Assembly (NCBI GenBank): GCA_004292755.1
Contig: RDXE01000026.1
Span: forward strand, 62,001-126,000
Source of the DNA: Alphaproteobacteria bacterium
GTDB lineage: Bacteria > Pseudomonadota > Alphaproteobacteria > Elsterales > Elsteraceae
Length of the DNA: 64,000 nt
Direction of reading: 5' to 3'
Position 1 is the stretch's first letter. The number at the start of each line of letters is the position of its first letter. The position numbers and the translations under genes are program-made. Shown one piece after another: positions 44,339 to 53,170 of the stretch. The notes under the pieces were generated by a model. The model worked only from the letters and a program-made list of their open reading frames with translations, ran no database searches and was not told the origin of the DNA.

Positions 44339-45604
44339 ATGTCCGCCTCGCTGCTGATCCTGTTCCTGGCAGCAGCGCTGGCCGTGCTTGGCAATGCCTT
44401 GTTGATGACCCTGACCTCGGTCCACCTCTCGCTGGCAGGGGTGGCACTGGAGGTGACTGGGCCGGTGACCGCCTGCTATTATCTCGGGTTGATCCTGGGC
44501 TCGCTACGCGGTCCCCCCGTGATCGCGCGGGTTGGTCACATCCGCAGCTTCGTCGGCTTCGGCGTGCTTGTGGTGGTGGCCAGCCTGTTGATGCCGTTGG
44601 TCACGCCGGGCTGGTGGTGGGTGCCGCTGCGCCTGGCCGCGGGCTTCGGCATGGCTGGCTTGTTCGTTGTGATTGAAAGCTGGCTGCAGGACCGGGTCGA
44701 CCCAGCCTATCGCGGACGCGTGTTGGGGCTGTACATGGTGGTGAATTTCGGGGCGATTGCCGCGGGCCAGCAATTGCTCGCCCTGGGCGTACCTGGGGAT
44801 TTCCAGCTGTACAGCATCGCTGCCATTCTCGTCGCCCTTGCCCTGCCGGTGCTGGCTGTGCAACGGGTTGAGGCACCGGCGATCCGACCGATGGTGCGCC
44901 TCAAACTGGTCGCCCTCTATCGCACCTCGCCCCTGGGATTGGTCGGCGTGGCGCTGGTCGGGGCCGCCAATGGCGCCTTCACCTCGCTGATGCCGATTGT
45001 AGGCAAAGTGTTGGGCCTGCCGCTGTCCGAGGTGGCGCTGCTGCTCACCCTGGCTGTGCTCGGCGGGTTGGCTGGGCAGATCCCCGTCGGCAAACTCTCC
45101 GACCGCTTCGACCGGCGCCGCGTGCTCGCTTTTGATGCAGGATTGCTGGTGCTGCTGGCGATGGCGATGGCCGGGGGTGCGTTGCTCATGCCCAGCCTGA
45201 TGGTGCCACTCGCCTTCGCTTATGGGATCGCCGCCTTCACGCTTTACCCGCTGTGCGTCGCCCATGCCCAGGATTTCGCTGGACCAGACCAGCGCATCGG
45301 AACCGCCAGCGGCTTGTTGCTGGCATTCGGGGCGGGGGCAACGCTGGGACCAATCCTTGTTGTGCCCGCAATGACTGTGCTGGGACCCGTTGGGCTGTTC
45401 GCCTTTACGGGCGGTGTCGCTGGGCTGCTCGCGCTCTACACCCTCTATCGCATGGGCAAGCGTGCCGCACCGCCGGCAGCGCGCTTTGTCGCGACGCCAA
45501 CCACCACCCCAACCGTCACGCAGTTGGACCCCTTGGTCCCGCCGCCAGAGCCCGATGCACCGCCTACCGCGGGATCGTCACCGGGGCCGGACCGTAATGG
45601 TTGA
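44339..45604 (+). CDS. MFS transporter (YcaD-like)
   Basis: A 421-residue MFS protein with about twelve hydrophobic segments. The N-terminal loop carries RSFVGFGVLVV and the cytoplasmic loop IESWLQDRVDPAYRGRVLGLYMVVN, resembling the A-motif region, then GKLSDRFDRRRVLAF near residue 258, a second MFS motif. C-terminal extension is Pro/Thr-rich (about 45 residues) and disordered. The gene starts 3 bases after the binding-protein gene. Its family is close to the YcaD/UMF2 branch of MFS permeases. Substrate unknown. Confidence 0.85.
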   Translation: MSASLLILFLAAALAVLGNALLMTLTSVHLSLAGVALEVTGPVTACYYLGLILGSLRGPPVIARVGHIRSFVGFGVLVVVASLLMPLVTPGWWWVPLRLAAGFGMAGLFVVIESWLQDRVDPAYRGRVLGLYMVVNFGAIAAGQQLLALGVPGDFQLYSIAAILVALALPVLAVQRVEAPAIRPMVRLKLVALYRTSPLGLVGVALVGAANGAFTSLMPIVGKVLGLPLSEVALLLTLAVLGGLAGQIPVGKLSDRFDRRRVLAFDAGLLVLLAMAMAGGALLMPSLMVPLAFAYGIAAFTLYPLCVAHAQDFAGPDQRIGTASGLLLAFGAGATLGPILVVPAMTVLGPVGLFAFTGGVAGLLALYTLYRMGKRAAPPAARFVATPTTTPTVTQLDPLVPPPEPDAPPTAGSSPGPDRNG

Positions 45605-45776
45605 CCAGTCGGGAGGATTCCTTCGCCCCTAGCGGTTCCGGGTGGCAATCCACCACGGCGAGCGTGCGATAACAGTAGATCGGCACCGTGGATACCGAGG
45701 TTTCCGGGACCACCGGCTTTTCGGCACAGGCGGCCAGCAGTGTCATCGCGGCAGCCATCGCCAGTATCACCCGCAT
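45564..45776 (-). CDS. Small lipoprotein, 70 residues
   Basis: From ATG 45776 (strong GAGGGAGGG ribosome site) the protein has a signal peptide MRVILAMAAAMTLLAAC with lipobox LLAAC, a short region and two further cysteines (PIYCYRTLAVVDCH). It overlaps the 3' end of the MFS gene on the opposite strand by 41 bases. No family is recognised; similar small alphaproteobacterial lipoproteins are common. Both the lipobox and ribosome site support a real gene. Confidence 0.75.
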   Translation of the reverse strand: MRVILAMAAAMTLLAACAEKPVVPETSVSTVPIYCYRTLAVVDCHPEPLGAKESSRLVNHYGPAPVTIPR

Positions 45777-45836
45777 GGAACCCTCCCTCAACGCGTGGCC
45801 AATGCTAGCACGCTCTGCGCGCTAGGGCCAAATGCC

Positions 45837-46655
45837 TCAACCAGGACACCGACCAAGGGCGTCCAAACCCAAGTCGGCCGCGGTCCATGGTCCTGAATGC
45901 CGACGATCATTCAGAATTCTCAACACCCCCGGACAATTCGCCAACGCCACAGTCAGGCGTGCTTGGGTGGGCGGCGGCACCTCGGTATCGCGATAGGACC
46001 AGATATGCCGCTGCGGCAAGTGTCGCAGGGCGGGAATCAAGGTCAGTGCAGAGGGAGCGGGCAGTGGCGTGATGGTCAGCCCCGTGGTCCAGCCCGCCAC
46101 ATCAATCGGCGCTGCGATGGTGACCAACCCGCTGACATCGCGCCGCGCCGCCGCCAACGCGGCGGCGATCGTGCCACCGCCAGAGAAGCCAACCAGCACC
46201 ACGCTGTCGGCGTCCGCCAGTTGTTTCAGGCGATCCACTGCGGCGCCGTGGCGGGCGATGGTGGCGTCGGTAAAACGCTCCATGGTCCAGAGCGTCGGGC
46301 GACAGGCGGGTTCGACCGCCACACGATACTGGCAAGGGCGGGCCAGCACGGCGACGGGTTCGGCAATCTGCCCCGCGAGGCGCAGCGCGATGGGATCGAC
46401 CGGCGTAGGATCGGCCGAGGGTTCCCGCGCGCTGATCCAGGCCAAGCCATCGCCCTCAATCAGCACGGTCAGCACGCGGCCCTGCCCGCGCCGCCATGCA
46501 GCGAAGGCTGGGCCGCCTGTCACTGGCAGCACGACGGGGTCAAGCCGCAGAGACTGGGCGAGGCGATCCGCCTCGCCCCGCCGGGCCTCGGGCGGCGGCA
46601 AGCTGCAACCGGCGATCACCAGCAGCAGCGCAGCAAACCAAAGAGCTGGTTTCAG
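45837..46655 (-). CDS. Alpha/beta-hydrolase lipoprotein with apparent CTG start
   Basis: A serine hydrolase with the nucleophile elbow GFSGGG (near residue 155 of the 272-residue product), DRRHSGPW at the end supplying the His, and an Asp in SYRDTE. The only canonical in-frame start, GTG 46619, would begin inside a lipoprotein signal. A CTG at 46655, with GAGG eight bases upstream, gives MKPALWFAALLLVIAGC with an ideal charge, hydrophobic core and lipobox, and overlaps the previous gene's stop as CTGA. I therefore annotate the CTG start. Substrate unknown. Confidence 0.7.
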   Translation of the reverse strand: MKPALWFAALLLVIAGCSLPPPEARRGEADRLAQSLRLDPVVLPVTGGPAFAAWRRGQGRVLTVLIEGDGLAWISAREPSADPTPVDPIALRLAGQIAEPVAVLARPCQYRVAVEPACRPTLWTMERFTDATIARHGAAVDRLKQLADADSVVLVGFSGGGTIAAALAAARRDVSGLVTIAAPIDVAGWTTGLTITPLPAPSALTLIPALRHLPQRHIWSYRDTEVPPPTQARLTVALANCPGVLRILNDRRHSGPWTAADLGLDALGRCPG

Positions 46656-48214
46656 AACCGGATCCTCAAGGTGGCGGCGACTGAGCGGTCAGTCACCGCG
46701 TCTTTCAGTTCCACAGTCGTCGCCTGGATCGCAAGCCGAACTTGATCATGCAAGGCAAAGCGCAGACCCGCACTCAGGGCGAGGCCAAACCGGTTGACCT
46801 CTGGTCCGATGTCCCCGGTTTCGTATTCGCCACCAACACCCACAAACGGCTCCCACCCCTGGTAGTGATAGCCGACCTCGGTGCCCAGACGGGCGAGGCC
46901 GATTGTGTTGCGGCTACCCTCCACCCGCACACCCGCCCGGTCCGTGTAGGCAGATAGCTTTTCGACCGCGTGGCTATAGCTCAGATAGGGCGCAACCACG
47001 ATCGCGTTGAATACATAGGCGCCGCTCAACACCACACCGCCACCGACGCGATGGCCGGAGTAGTTGGAGGTCATATCGCCAAAGCGCTGATCGCTGCGGC
47101 TGAACTCATTGTCCAGCCACGTGTAGCCAACAAAAGCGCCCAGGGAGAGATTCTGCGTGATCTGTGCCGCGACATAGGGCGTGAAGGACGTGCCGACGGC
47201 CATCAGCCGCCCCCGGACATCCGGCAGGTCCAGACCAGTGCGGGCATAGCTGATGGCAGCCCCAACAGTCAGCCAGCCGACGGTGTGGTCCAACCCAATC
47301 GCCAACGCATGACCATCGCCATCGAACCGAGCACCCCGCGCCTTACCTTCCAGGAAGGAGACTGAGCCGTCGAGCCAGGCACCCCACTGACTCAAACCAT
47401 CGCCACCATTGGCACCCAGCGCCTCGCCATTGGCGGGGGCTAAGGCCGCGATGCCTGCGCGTGCGCGCGCCTGGTTGGCCCCGATGCTCTGCACACGGGT
47501 GCCGACCATGCCATTGCTAGCGCGGGTTTGTGCCGCAGCGGAACTCCGACCAGCAGCAGCCGTGCTGGTCTGCACGGCAGCTGGAGCCGTCGTAGGCGGC
47601 AGGACTGGCTCCACCGGTGTGGCCGTCGCCGTGGTGGTCGTGGTTGACGGAGTGGTGGTGGTGGTCGTCGGAGTGGTTGGGGTTGGTGAGGCTGGCGTGG
47701 CTGGCGCGGTCGGTGCCGTTGGTGCCGTCGGCGCGGTCGTGGTGGTCAAGGTGGCCGCGTTGTTCGGGTCCAGGGCGGCCGCGAAAGTATCGCAGCTGCC
47801 AGACGCCACGGTGGACCGTCCATTGGTGGTGCGGATCGCGCAGGAGAAGGGCGTTGTCGTCCCGTTCACCGTGGTGGTTCCGCTGTAGTTGATCAGCGTG
47901 GTGTCGGTCAGCTGCGCCGTCCCGGTTGCGGTGAACGACAAGGAATTGTTCTGCACCAGCGGGCCTGAGCCCGTACCATTGATCGAGAATGAAATCGCTG
48001 TGCCGCCAAACGTGCTGTTGCTGGTGGTATTGAAGCGCGATCCGTCGGTGTAGTTGATTGCAGTGGATACTGATGTGCCGCTGGTCGCAACAGTTGTGGT
48101 AAATCCAATCCCATTCGGCAGTGTCCCCGTCGAGCTGAAGCTTTGCGCCGCAGCAGTAGAGATAGCAAACCCACTCGCACCCAAAACTAAGATTGCCGCC
48201 AAGCCCCTGCGCAT
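46652..48214 (-). CDS. Autotransporter-like outer-membrane beta-barrel protein
   Basis: A 520-residue protein from ATG 48214 with a GAGGTGG site. The signal peptide (MRRGLAAILVLGASGF, cleaved near AAAQS) is followed by a Ser/Thr/Asn-rich N-terminal region, a Thr/Pro low-complexity linker (about residues 165-220) and a C-terminal barrel of about 250 residues, rich in alternating aromatic strands (SGAYVFNAIVVAPYLSYSHAVE) and ending in the outer-membrane signature RIRF. The short passenger and linker are unusual. It may be an adhesin-like surface protein. Confidence 0.82.
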   Translation of the reverse strand: MRRGLAAILVLGASGFAISTAAAQSFSSTGTLPNGIGFTTTVATSGTSVSTAINYTDGSRFNTTSNSTFGGTAISFSINGTGSGPLVQNNSLSFTATGTAQLTDTTLINYSGTTTVNGTTTPFSCAIRTTNGRSTVASGSCDTFAAALDPNNAATLTTTTAPTAPTAPTAPATPASPTPTTPTTTTTTPSTTTTTATATPVEPVLPPTTAPAAVQTSTAAAGRSSAAAQTRASNGMVGTRVQSIGANQARARAGIAALAPANGEALGANGGDGLSQWGAWLDGSVSFLEGKARGARFDGDGHALAIGLDHTVGWLTVGAAISYARTGLDLPDVRGRLMAVGTSFTPYVAAQITQNLSLGAFVGYTWLDNEFSRSDQRFGDMTSNYSGHRVGGGVVLSGAYVFNAIVVAPYLSYSHAVEKLSAYTDRAGVRVEGSRNTIGLARLGTEVGYHYQGWEPFVGVGGEYETGDIGPEVNRFGLALSAGLRFALHDQVRLAIQATTVELKDAVTDRSVAATLRIRF

Positions 48215-48332
48215 GTCGCCACCTCGTCTGTTTCGACTCATCGATATCTGTACCGCGATCCCCACGGCTCTGCGGTCCGCCTTTCTGTTTGGCTAAAAAG
48301 CGCCCCAATGTCAAAGAGAGTTCGTTGCGCGA

Positions 48333-50078
48333 TTACTGTTCCGACAACATAGAATCTATGTCTGGTCCAACTGTTTGCCCCAACACATGAAATCGAACCC
48401 ACAGGGCATAGAAGGTCAAGGTCCAGGCAGCCATCGCCGCCTTACCATCGCGGTCGGCCGCGGCGAACACTGGCGCCAACCGATCTGTCCGCGCCACCTC
48501 TGCCACGCCGGGGGATGCTGCAACCAGCGCGGCCAAGCGGGTGCCGCGCGCGGCGATCCAGGTGCCGACTGGAACTGTGAAGCCCTGCTTGCGGGCGAAG
48601 GCCGGATGGTCAGGATGACGGCGATGCAACAAACGGCGCAGCACGTATTTGCCCAACCGACCGGACACCTTCAGATGGTCTGGTACCTGCCAGGCTGCTG
48701 CCACCACGGCGGGGTCGAGAAAGGGGGTCCGCCCCTCCAGCGCATGGGCCATCAGGCAGCGATCCAGCTTAATCAGCAGATCGTTGGGCAGCCACTCTGC
48801 AATGTCTGCGGCCTGTGCCGCCTGCAGCCGCGTCCACTGGGGGGACGCCGGCGGTGTCGCCACCGGTGCCGGTGGGTGGGAGCGCGCCAGACCAACCGCC
48901 GCAAGGATCCCACGATTGCGCCGTGGCCAGCGCAGCCACGCCGGCCGCATTGCGCGGCGATAGCGACCGTAGCCCGCAAACAGCTCATCCCCCCCTTCCC
49001 CGGAGAGCACAACGGTCAGGTCTTGGCGCGCCAACCGCGCGAGGCACCAGGTTGGCAGGCAGGCATAGTCGGCAGCAGGGTCATCCATCGCAGCGGCAAT
49101 CGCTGGCAACTCCCGCCAGAAATCCTCAGCAGTCACCAGCACCTCGGTGTGGCGCGCACCGTGGCGGGCCGCACTCTGACGCGCGATGGCGCGCTCATCG
49201 GCTGCCCCCGGCACGTCGAACCCAGCCGAGACGGTGCGCACGGCCTCCCCCGTCACTTCTGCCATCAGCGACAGGATCAAGCTGCTGTCGATCCCACCAG
49301 ACAGGAACAGCCCATAGGGAACGTCGGACCGGCAATGTACGGCCACACTGTCGCGCAAGGCCCCTTCAACCAAGGTGAGGGCAGACGCTTCGTCCAGGCC
49401 GGGGGTGGGACCTGTGGCCGGTAGCACCGCGCGGCGATGACTGGCGACGACCCGCCCTTGCTCGATCACCACTGTCTCGCCGGGCAACAGCCGCCGCACA
49501 CCGGAGATCGGCGGCGCACCGCCGCTGACAAACTGGCGCTGGAACAGCGACTGAATGGCAGCGCGGTCCAAGTTTGGCTGAACCCAGCCAGCGCGGATCA
49601 GCGCCTGCACTTCGGAGGCAAAGGCCACCCCGGCATCGGTCTCCGCCAGATACAGAGGCTTGATGCCGAACGGATCGCGCGCGAGCACGAGCCGATTTTG
49701 AACGGGGTCATCAATGGCGATGGCATACATACCACGCAGATGGTCCGCGAAGTCGAGACCGTGGCGGCGATACAGCTCCAACGGCGGTTCGCAATCGGAC
49801 TTGGTGCGCCAGCCAACACCTGTCAGACGGTCGCGCAGTTCCAGGTAATTGTAGATCTCACCATTGGCCGCCAGCACCGCCCCATCGGCGCCGAACAGCG
49901 GCTGATTGCCGGTTTCAAGATCAATCACTGCCAACCGGCGCTGCACCAAAGCTGTGGAGCCCCGATGATGGCGCCCCTCGCCATCTGGTCCGCGGTGGGC
50001 CAGGGCCGCGGCCAACCGGTCAATCAGACCAGCGTCTGGGACCCCAGTGCGCAACACTACGCCAGCCAGGCCACACAT
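48333..50078 (-). CDS. asnB: Asparagine synthase (glutamine-hydrolysing)
   Basis: A 581-residue class II glutamine amidotransferase/asparagine synthase. MCGLAGV puts the nucleophile at Cys2 after Met removal, which fixes the start at 50078. HRGPDGEGRH and NGEIYN follow in the amidotransferase domain, and FLSGGIDSSLIL is the PP-loop of the synthetase domain, with LSGEGGDELFAGYGRYR after it. Overlapping the glycosyltransferase gene by TGATG and clustered with another glycosyltransferase, it is likely one of the cell-surface-polysaccharide asparagine-synthase homologues rather than a housekeeping enzyme. Confidence 0.92.
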   Translation of the reverse strand: MCGLAGVVLRTGVPDAGLIDRLAAALAHRGPDGEGRHHRGSTALVQRRLAVIDLETGNQPLFGADGAVLAANGEIYNYLELRDRLTGVGWRTKSDCEPPLELYRRHGLDFADHLRGMYAIAIDDPVQNRLVLARDPFGIKPLYLAETDAGVAFASEVQALIRAGWVQPNLDRAAIQSLFQRQFVSGGAPPISGVRRLLPGETVVIEQGRVVASHRRAVLPATGPTPGLDEASALTLVEGALRDSVAVHCRSDVPYGLFLSGGIDSSLILSLMAEVTGEAVRTVSAGFDVPGAADERAIARQSAARHGARHTEVLVTAEDFWRELPAIAAAMDDPAADYACLPTWCLARLARQDLTVVLSGEGGDELFAGYGRYRRAMRPAWLRWPRRNRGILAAVGLARSHPPAPVATPPASPQWTRLQAAQAADIAEWLPNDLLIKLDRCLMAHALEGRTPFLDPAVVAAAWQVPDHLKVSGRLGKYVLRRLLHRRHPDHPAFARKQGFTVPVGTWIAARGTRLAALVAASPGVAEVARTDRLAPVFAAADRDGKAAMAAWTLTFYALWVRFHVLGQTVGPDIDSMLSEQ

Positions 50079-51109
50079 CACGTCCTCTCCGCGCACAAGC
50101 GTTGGAACAGCGCGACATACTGGGCGACGACCGCCGTCGCCGTGAAGTCAGAGGCAAAGCGTGCCAGTCCCGCCTGGCTAAGGGCAGCAGCTGCCGCGGG
50201 GTCGTTGATCACAGCGCGACAGGCCTGCGCCAGGGCAGCAGCGTCGTCGATTGGTACCAGGCAACCATCGACACGATCCTGGATCAGCGAGGCGGGTCCC
50301 GCACTGGCAGCAGCCACAACGGGCGTGCCCGCGGCCCAGGCCTCCAACACCACATTGCCCAGCGGCTCATGCCGGGAGGGACAGAGCAGCACCGTCGCGG
50401 CACGCAACAAGGGGCCAGTATCGTCCCGCCAGCCGAGCCAACGCACCCGTGCGGCGACACCCAGTTGATCTGCCAGCGCGCGCAGCGCGGCCTCCTCCGG
50501 TCCAACGCCTGCAAGCCACAGGATGGCCTCCGGCAGGTCTGCCAGGGCTTTGAGCGCGACGTCGAACGCCTTGTTGGTGTGCAGGCGCCCCAGGCACAGC
50601 AGCACGGGTGCTGCCTCTGATGTTGCCAGCGCGCTCCGCGCCACCATGCCCGCCCCCGGTGGGTCAGCGAAGTTGGGCAGCACGTGCACGCGGTCCGCCG
50701 GGTGGCCTTCGGCGCGCAGATAGCGGGCGATGTCTTCCGTGTTGCCGATCAGATGCCGACAGCGGCGATAATGCGTCAGCTTGTAGTATCCACCGAGGCG
50801 GGCAGCCGTCACCCAGGAGCCTTGCGGCATCCGGTCGGCCGCCCGGCTCATCCACGCCAGCACCAAGTCAGGGGCGAAGGCCCGCACCAGACCGGGCACC
50901 CGCCAGCGGGTGATCAGGTCCACCGGTCCACCGAAGCGCAACTCCGTGGTGACGATGCCGTGGGCGCGCAGGTGGGCCGCGCGCTCAGGGTGGCGGCGAA
51001 TTGCAGCGGCCTGGGTGACCCCGGCCTGACCAAGGGCGGGCAGCAGCCGCTCAAAGAACCGCTCCGCCCCGCCGACGCGGGCACCGGCCATCAGATGAAA
51101 CACACGCAT
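50078..51109 (-). CDS. GT4-family glycosyltransferase
   Basis: A 343-residue GT-B glycosyltransferase. The N-terminal GAERFFERLLPAL and MAGARVGG resemble GT4 members; VLLCLGRLHTNKAFDVALKALADLPEA and PSRHEPLGNVVLEAWAAGTPVVAA (the E-x7-E retaining motif) identify family GT4. It overlaps asnB (TGATG) and the heptosyltransferase gene (ATGA), forming a surface-glycan operon. Confidence 0.9.
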   Translation of the reverse strand: MRVFHLMAGARVGGAERFFERLLPALGQAGVTQAAAIRRHPERAAHLRAHGIVTTELRFGGPVDLITRWRVPGLVRAFAPDLVLAWMSRAADRMPQGSWVTAARLGGYYKLTHYRRCRHLIGNTEDIARYLRAEGHPADRVHVLPNFADPPGAGMVARSALATSEAAPVLLCLGRLHTNKAFDVALKALADLPEAILWLAGVGPEEAALRALADQLGVAARVRWLGWRDDTGPLLRAATVLLCPSRHEPLGNVVLEAWAAGTPVVAAASAGPASLIQDRVDGCLVPIDDAAALAQACRAVINDPAAAAALSQAGLARFASDFTATAVVAQYVALFQRLCAERT

Positions 51110-52014
51110 CAGCCGGTCCGCGCCAAGAGGTCAATTGCTTCAGCATGGGCGGCCGCTACGGTTAGGCTGTCCATCATGTGGCCTTCAAACCTCGGCTCCG
51201 CCTTGCGGCGCTGCCACAACGCCTCCGAGGGCTCGGGCGTCCGGACGAAGCTGGTATGGTCGCCCCACGGGCGATAGAGCGCATCGGGGCTCGGTCCAAA
51301 CAGGCCGAGGGTTGGTGCGCCTGCAGCCGCGGCCAAGTGCATCAACCCGCTGTCATTGCCAATGAACAGCCGACAGGCGGCCAACCAGCCCGCGACAAGG
51401 CGCAAGTTGCCGGTGTCGATCAAATCGAGTGCGTCGGGAAACGCGCTTAGCACGGCAGCCGCCTGGGCGCGTTCGGATGGGGCGGCGAACACAGCGACTT
51501 TGGCCCCTGCCAGCGGACCCGCCAACAGCGCGCGCGCCAGAGCGATGAACCGGTCGGTCGGCCATTGCTTGCCGCGAAAATTCGCCGTCGGCCCCAGCCC
51601 CAACAGCGGCATTGCCGGTGGCGTGATGGGCAGCGGTGTCACTCTTGGCGCCGGTGGCGGCGTCACCCCGATCACCCGCGCCATCTCTGCCACACGGTGG
51701 CCTGATCCCGCGCGCCAAACCCGCCGGTGACGGGCGCGCAGCACCCAGGCCAGCGCCGAGCCGCGCAAGTCTACCACCGTATCCCAGGGCTGCTGGACGG
51801 TCCCCGCCCACAGTGTGAGCCAATGGCGGCTCCAACTCAGCTTGTGCACGGTGATCACGCGGGCGATTCCAGGTACCCCCTCGAACAGCGAGGTGGGTAC
51901 CGGGCCGCAGGCAACGGTCAGCGGGCCGCGACCAGTCGTGATCAGATGATCGATCACGCCTGTCGACAGAACGGCATCTCCAAGTCGGTTCGCGGTGATC
52001 ACCAACGAGGCCAT
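51109..52014 (-). CDS. GT9-family glycosyltransferase (heptosyltransferase-like)
   Basis: From ATG 52014, which has a GAGGGAC site, the product is 301 residues: ANRLGDAVLSTGVIDHL and LGLGPTANFRGKQWPTDRF, then FIGNDSGLMHLAAAAGAPTLGLFGPS. These match the GT9 heptosyltransferase family (RfaF/WaaC). In the surface-glycan cluster it probably adds a heptose to LPS core or a related glycan. The longer frame to 52221 has no homology-like character. Confidence 0.88.
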   Translation of the reverse strand: MASLVITANRLGDAVLSTGVIDHLITTGRGPLTVACGPVPTSLFEGVPGIARVITVHKLSWSRHWLTLWAGTVQQPWDTVVDLRGSALAWVLRARHRRVWRAGSGHRVAEMARVIGVTPPPAPRVTPLPITPPAMPLLGLGPTANFRGKQWPTDRFIALARALLAGPLAGAKVAVFAAPSERAQAAAVLSAFPDALDLIDTGNLRLVAGWLAACRLFIGNDSGLMHLAAAAGAPTLGLFGPSPDALYRPWGDHTSFVRTPEPSEALWQRRKAEPRFEGHMMDSLTVAAAHAEAIDLLARTG

Positions 52015-52057
52015 GATCGTCCCTCTGCCGTCGCAGCCAAGCGCTTTGATCAGACCC

Positions 52058-53026
52058 CTAGGGAGCGCGTTCAACCTGAATGATGGCATCCGCCAAGGCA
52101 GCCATGGCGGAAAACCGTTCATAGAGTTGCTGCACGGGAATCGCGAAAGCGAGGGAGCGTGCTGCCTGCAAGGTTTGCCGGGCGGCGCCACGATCCCCCG
52201 TCTCAGCCTGTGACAGGGCAATCAGGGTCAGCGTTCCCACCCGCTGAAACGGTGGAATCTCGATCTGCCGGGTGGAGCGGTCGAACGCCGCTGCTGCCTC
52301 ACGCGATAGGGCACGCCCCCGCTCCCGCCGCCCGGCCGCCGCCAGGGCGCGCGCGACTTGCGCATAGCCTGCCGCCTGCCCGTGGGCCGAGGTGATCTGC
52401 TGTAAGGCGGCAACTGCGGCGTCAACTGTGGCGTCTGCCGCCCCAGCCTCGCCCGTGCGGGCTTGGGCCTGGGCGATGAGGGCGAGGGCGACTGCCTGCT
52501 CCTGCCCCGCAGGTGCCTGGATGGCGGCCGCCAACCCTTCCCGGATCACCTGCTCGGCTGCTTGGCGCGCGCCAACATCCACCAGTGCAATGGCGAGGAA
52601 CGGCAGCAAGGGCGCCTGCGCGGCAGGTGGCAGCGTGCGAATCTGCGGCAGGGCGGTATTCGCCAGTTCCATGGTTGGCGCGACATCGCGCAAGTCGGAA
52701 TAGACCTGAGCCAGAATCGCCATCACGGCACCCGGTGCGACCACAGGCGGTGGCGCTTGGCGCACCGGCTCAAACGTAGCCGTCGCGGCATCCCGCGCCA
52801 TGGTTTTCGCCGCCTCCGCATCGCCAGCACGGGCCATCACCCGCGCCATGCGCGCCAGGGCATTGGCCCGCCAGTGCCCATCGATGTTGGAGCCGCGAAT
52901 GGCCGTCAGCAACCGCCCCGCCTCGCCAATGGCCTCACGCGCTGCAGGCGGCACACCACGAGATTGCTGGGCTGCTGCGGGCTGCAGGCCCACCAACAGA
53001 GCGAGGATTAGAAACAAGGCGCGCAT
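52058..53026 (-). CDS. Secreted alpha-helical repeat protein
   Basis: A 322-residue protein with a signal peptide (MRALFLILALLVGLQPAAAQ; start at 53026 chosen, though 53062 is possible). The mature part is almost wholly Ala-rich helices of about 35-40 residues, such as RANALARMARVMARAGDAEAAKTMARDAA, resembling TPR-like (solenoid) scaffolds but without the strict TPR consensus. Nothing suggests an enzyme. Its gene ends 43 bp before the heptosyltransferase start on the same strand, so it may be the first gene of that operon. Confidence 0.65.
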   Translation of the reverse strand: MRALFLILALLVGLQPAAAQQSRGVPPAAREAIGEAGRLLTAIRGSNIDGHWRANALARMARVMARAGDAEAAKTMARDAATATFEPVRQAPPPVVAPGAVMAILAQVYSDLRDVAPTMELANTALPQIRTLPPAAQAPLLPFLAIALVDVGARQAAEQVIREGLAAAIQAPAGQEQAVALALIAQAQARTGEAGAADATVDAAVAALQQITSAHGQAAGYAQVARALAAAGRRERGRALSREAAAAFDRSTRQIEIPPFQRVGTLTLIALSQAETGDRGAARQTLQAARSLAFAIPVQQLYERFSAMAALADAIIQVERAP

Positions 53027-53170
53027 GGGCTGGGTTGTGGGCGCGTGCGCCCGGTCTGTCAATGCCAGCCGCGGCAGCAGGGGGGAGGGCCACTGTGCGC
53101 CCAGGGCTTGGCCTTGCCATCGTGATCATGCCATCACTGCCGCCGAACTGGCCGGGGGGATAGAGCGGCG

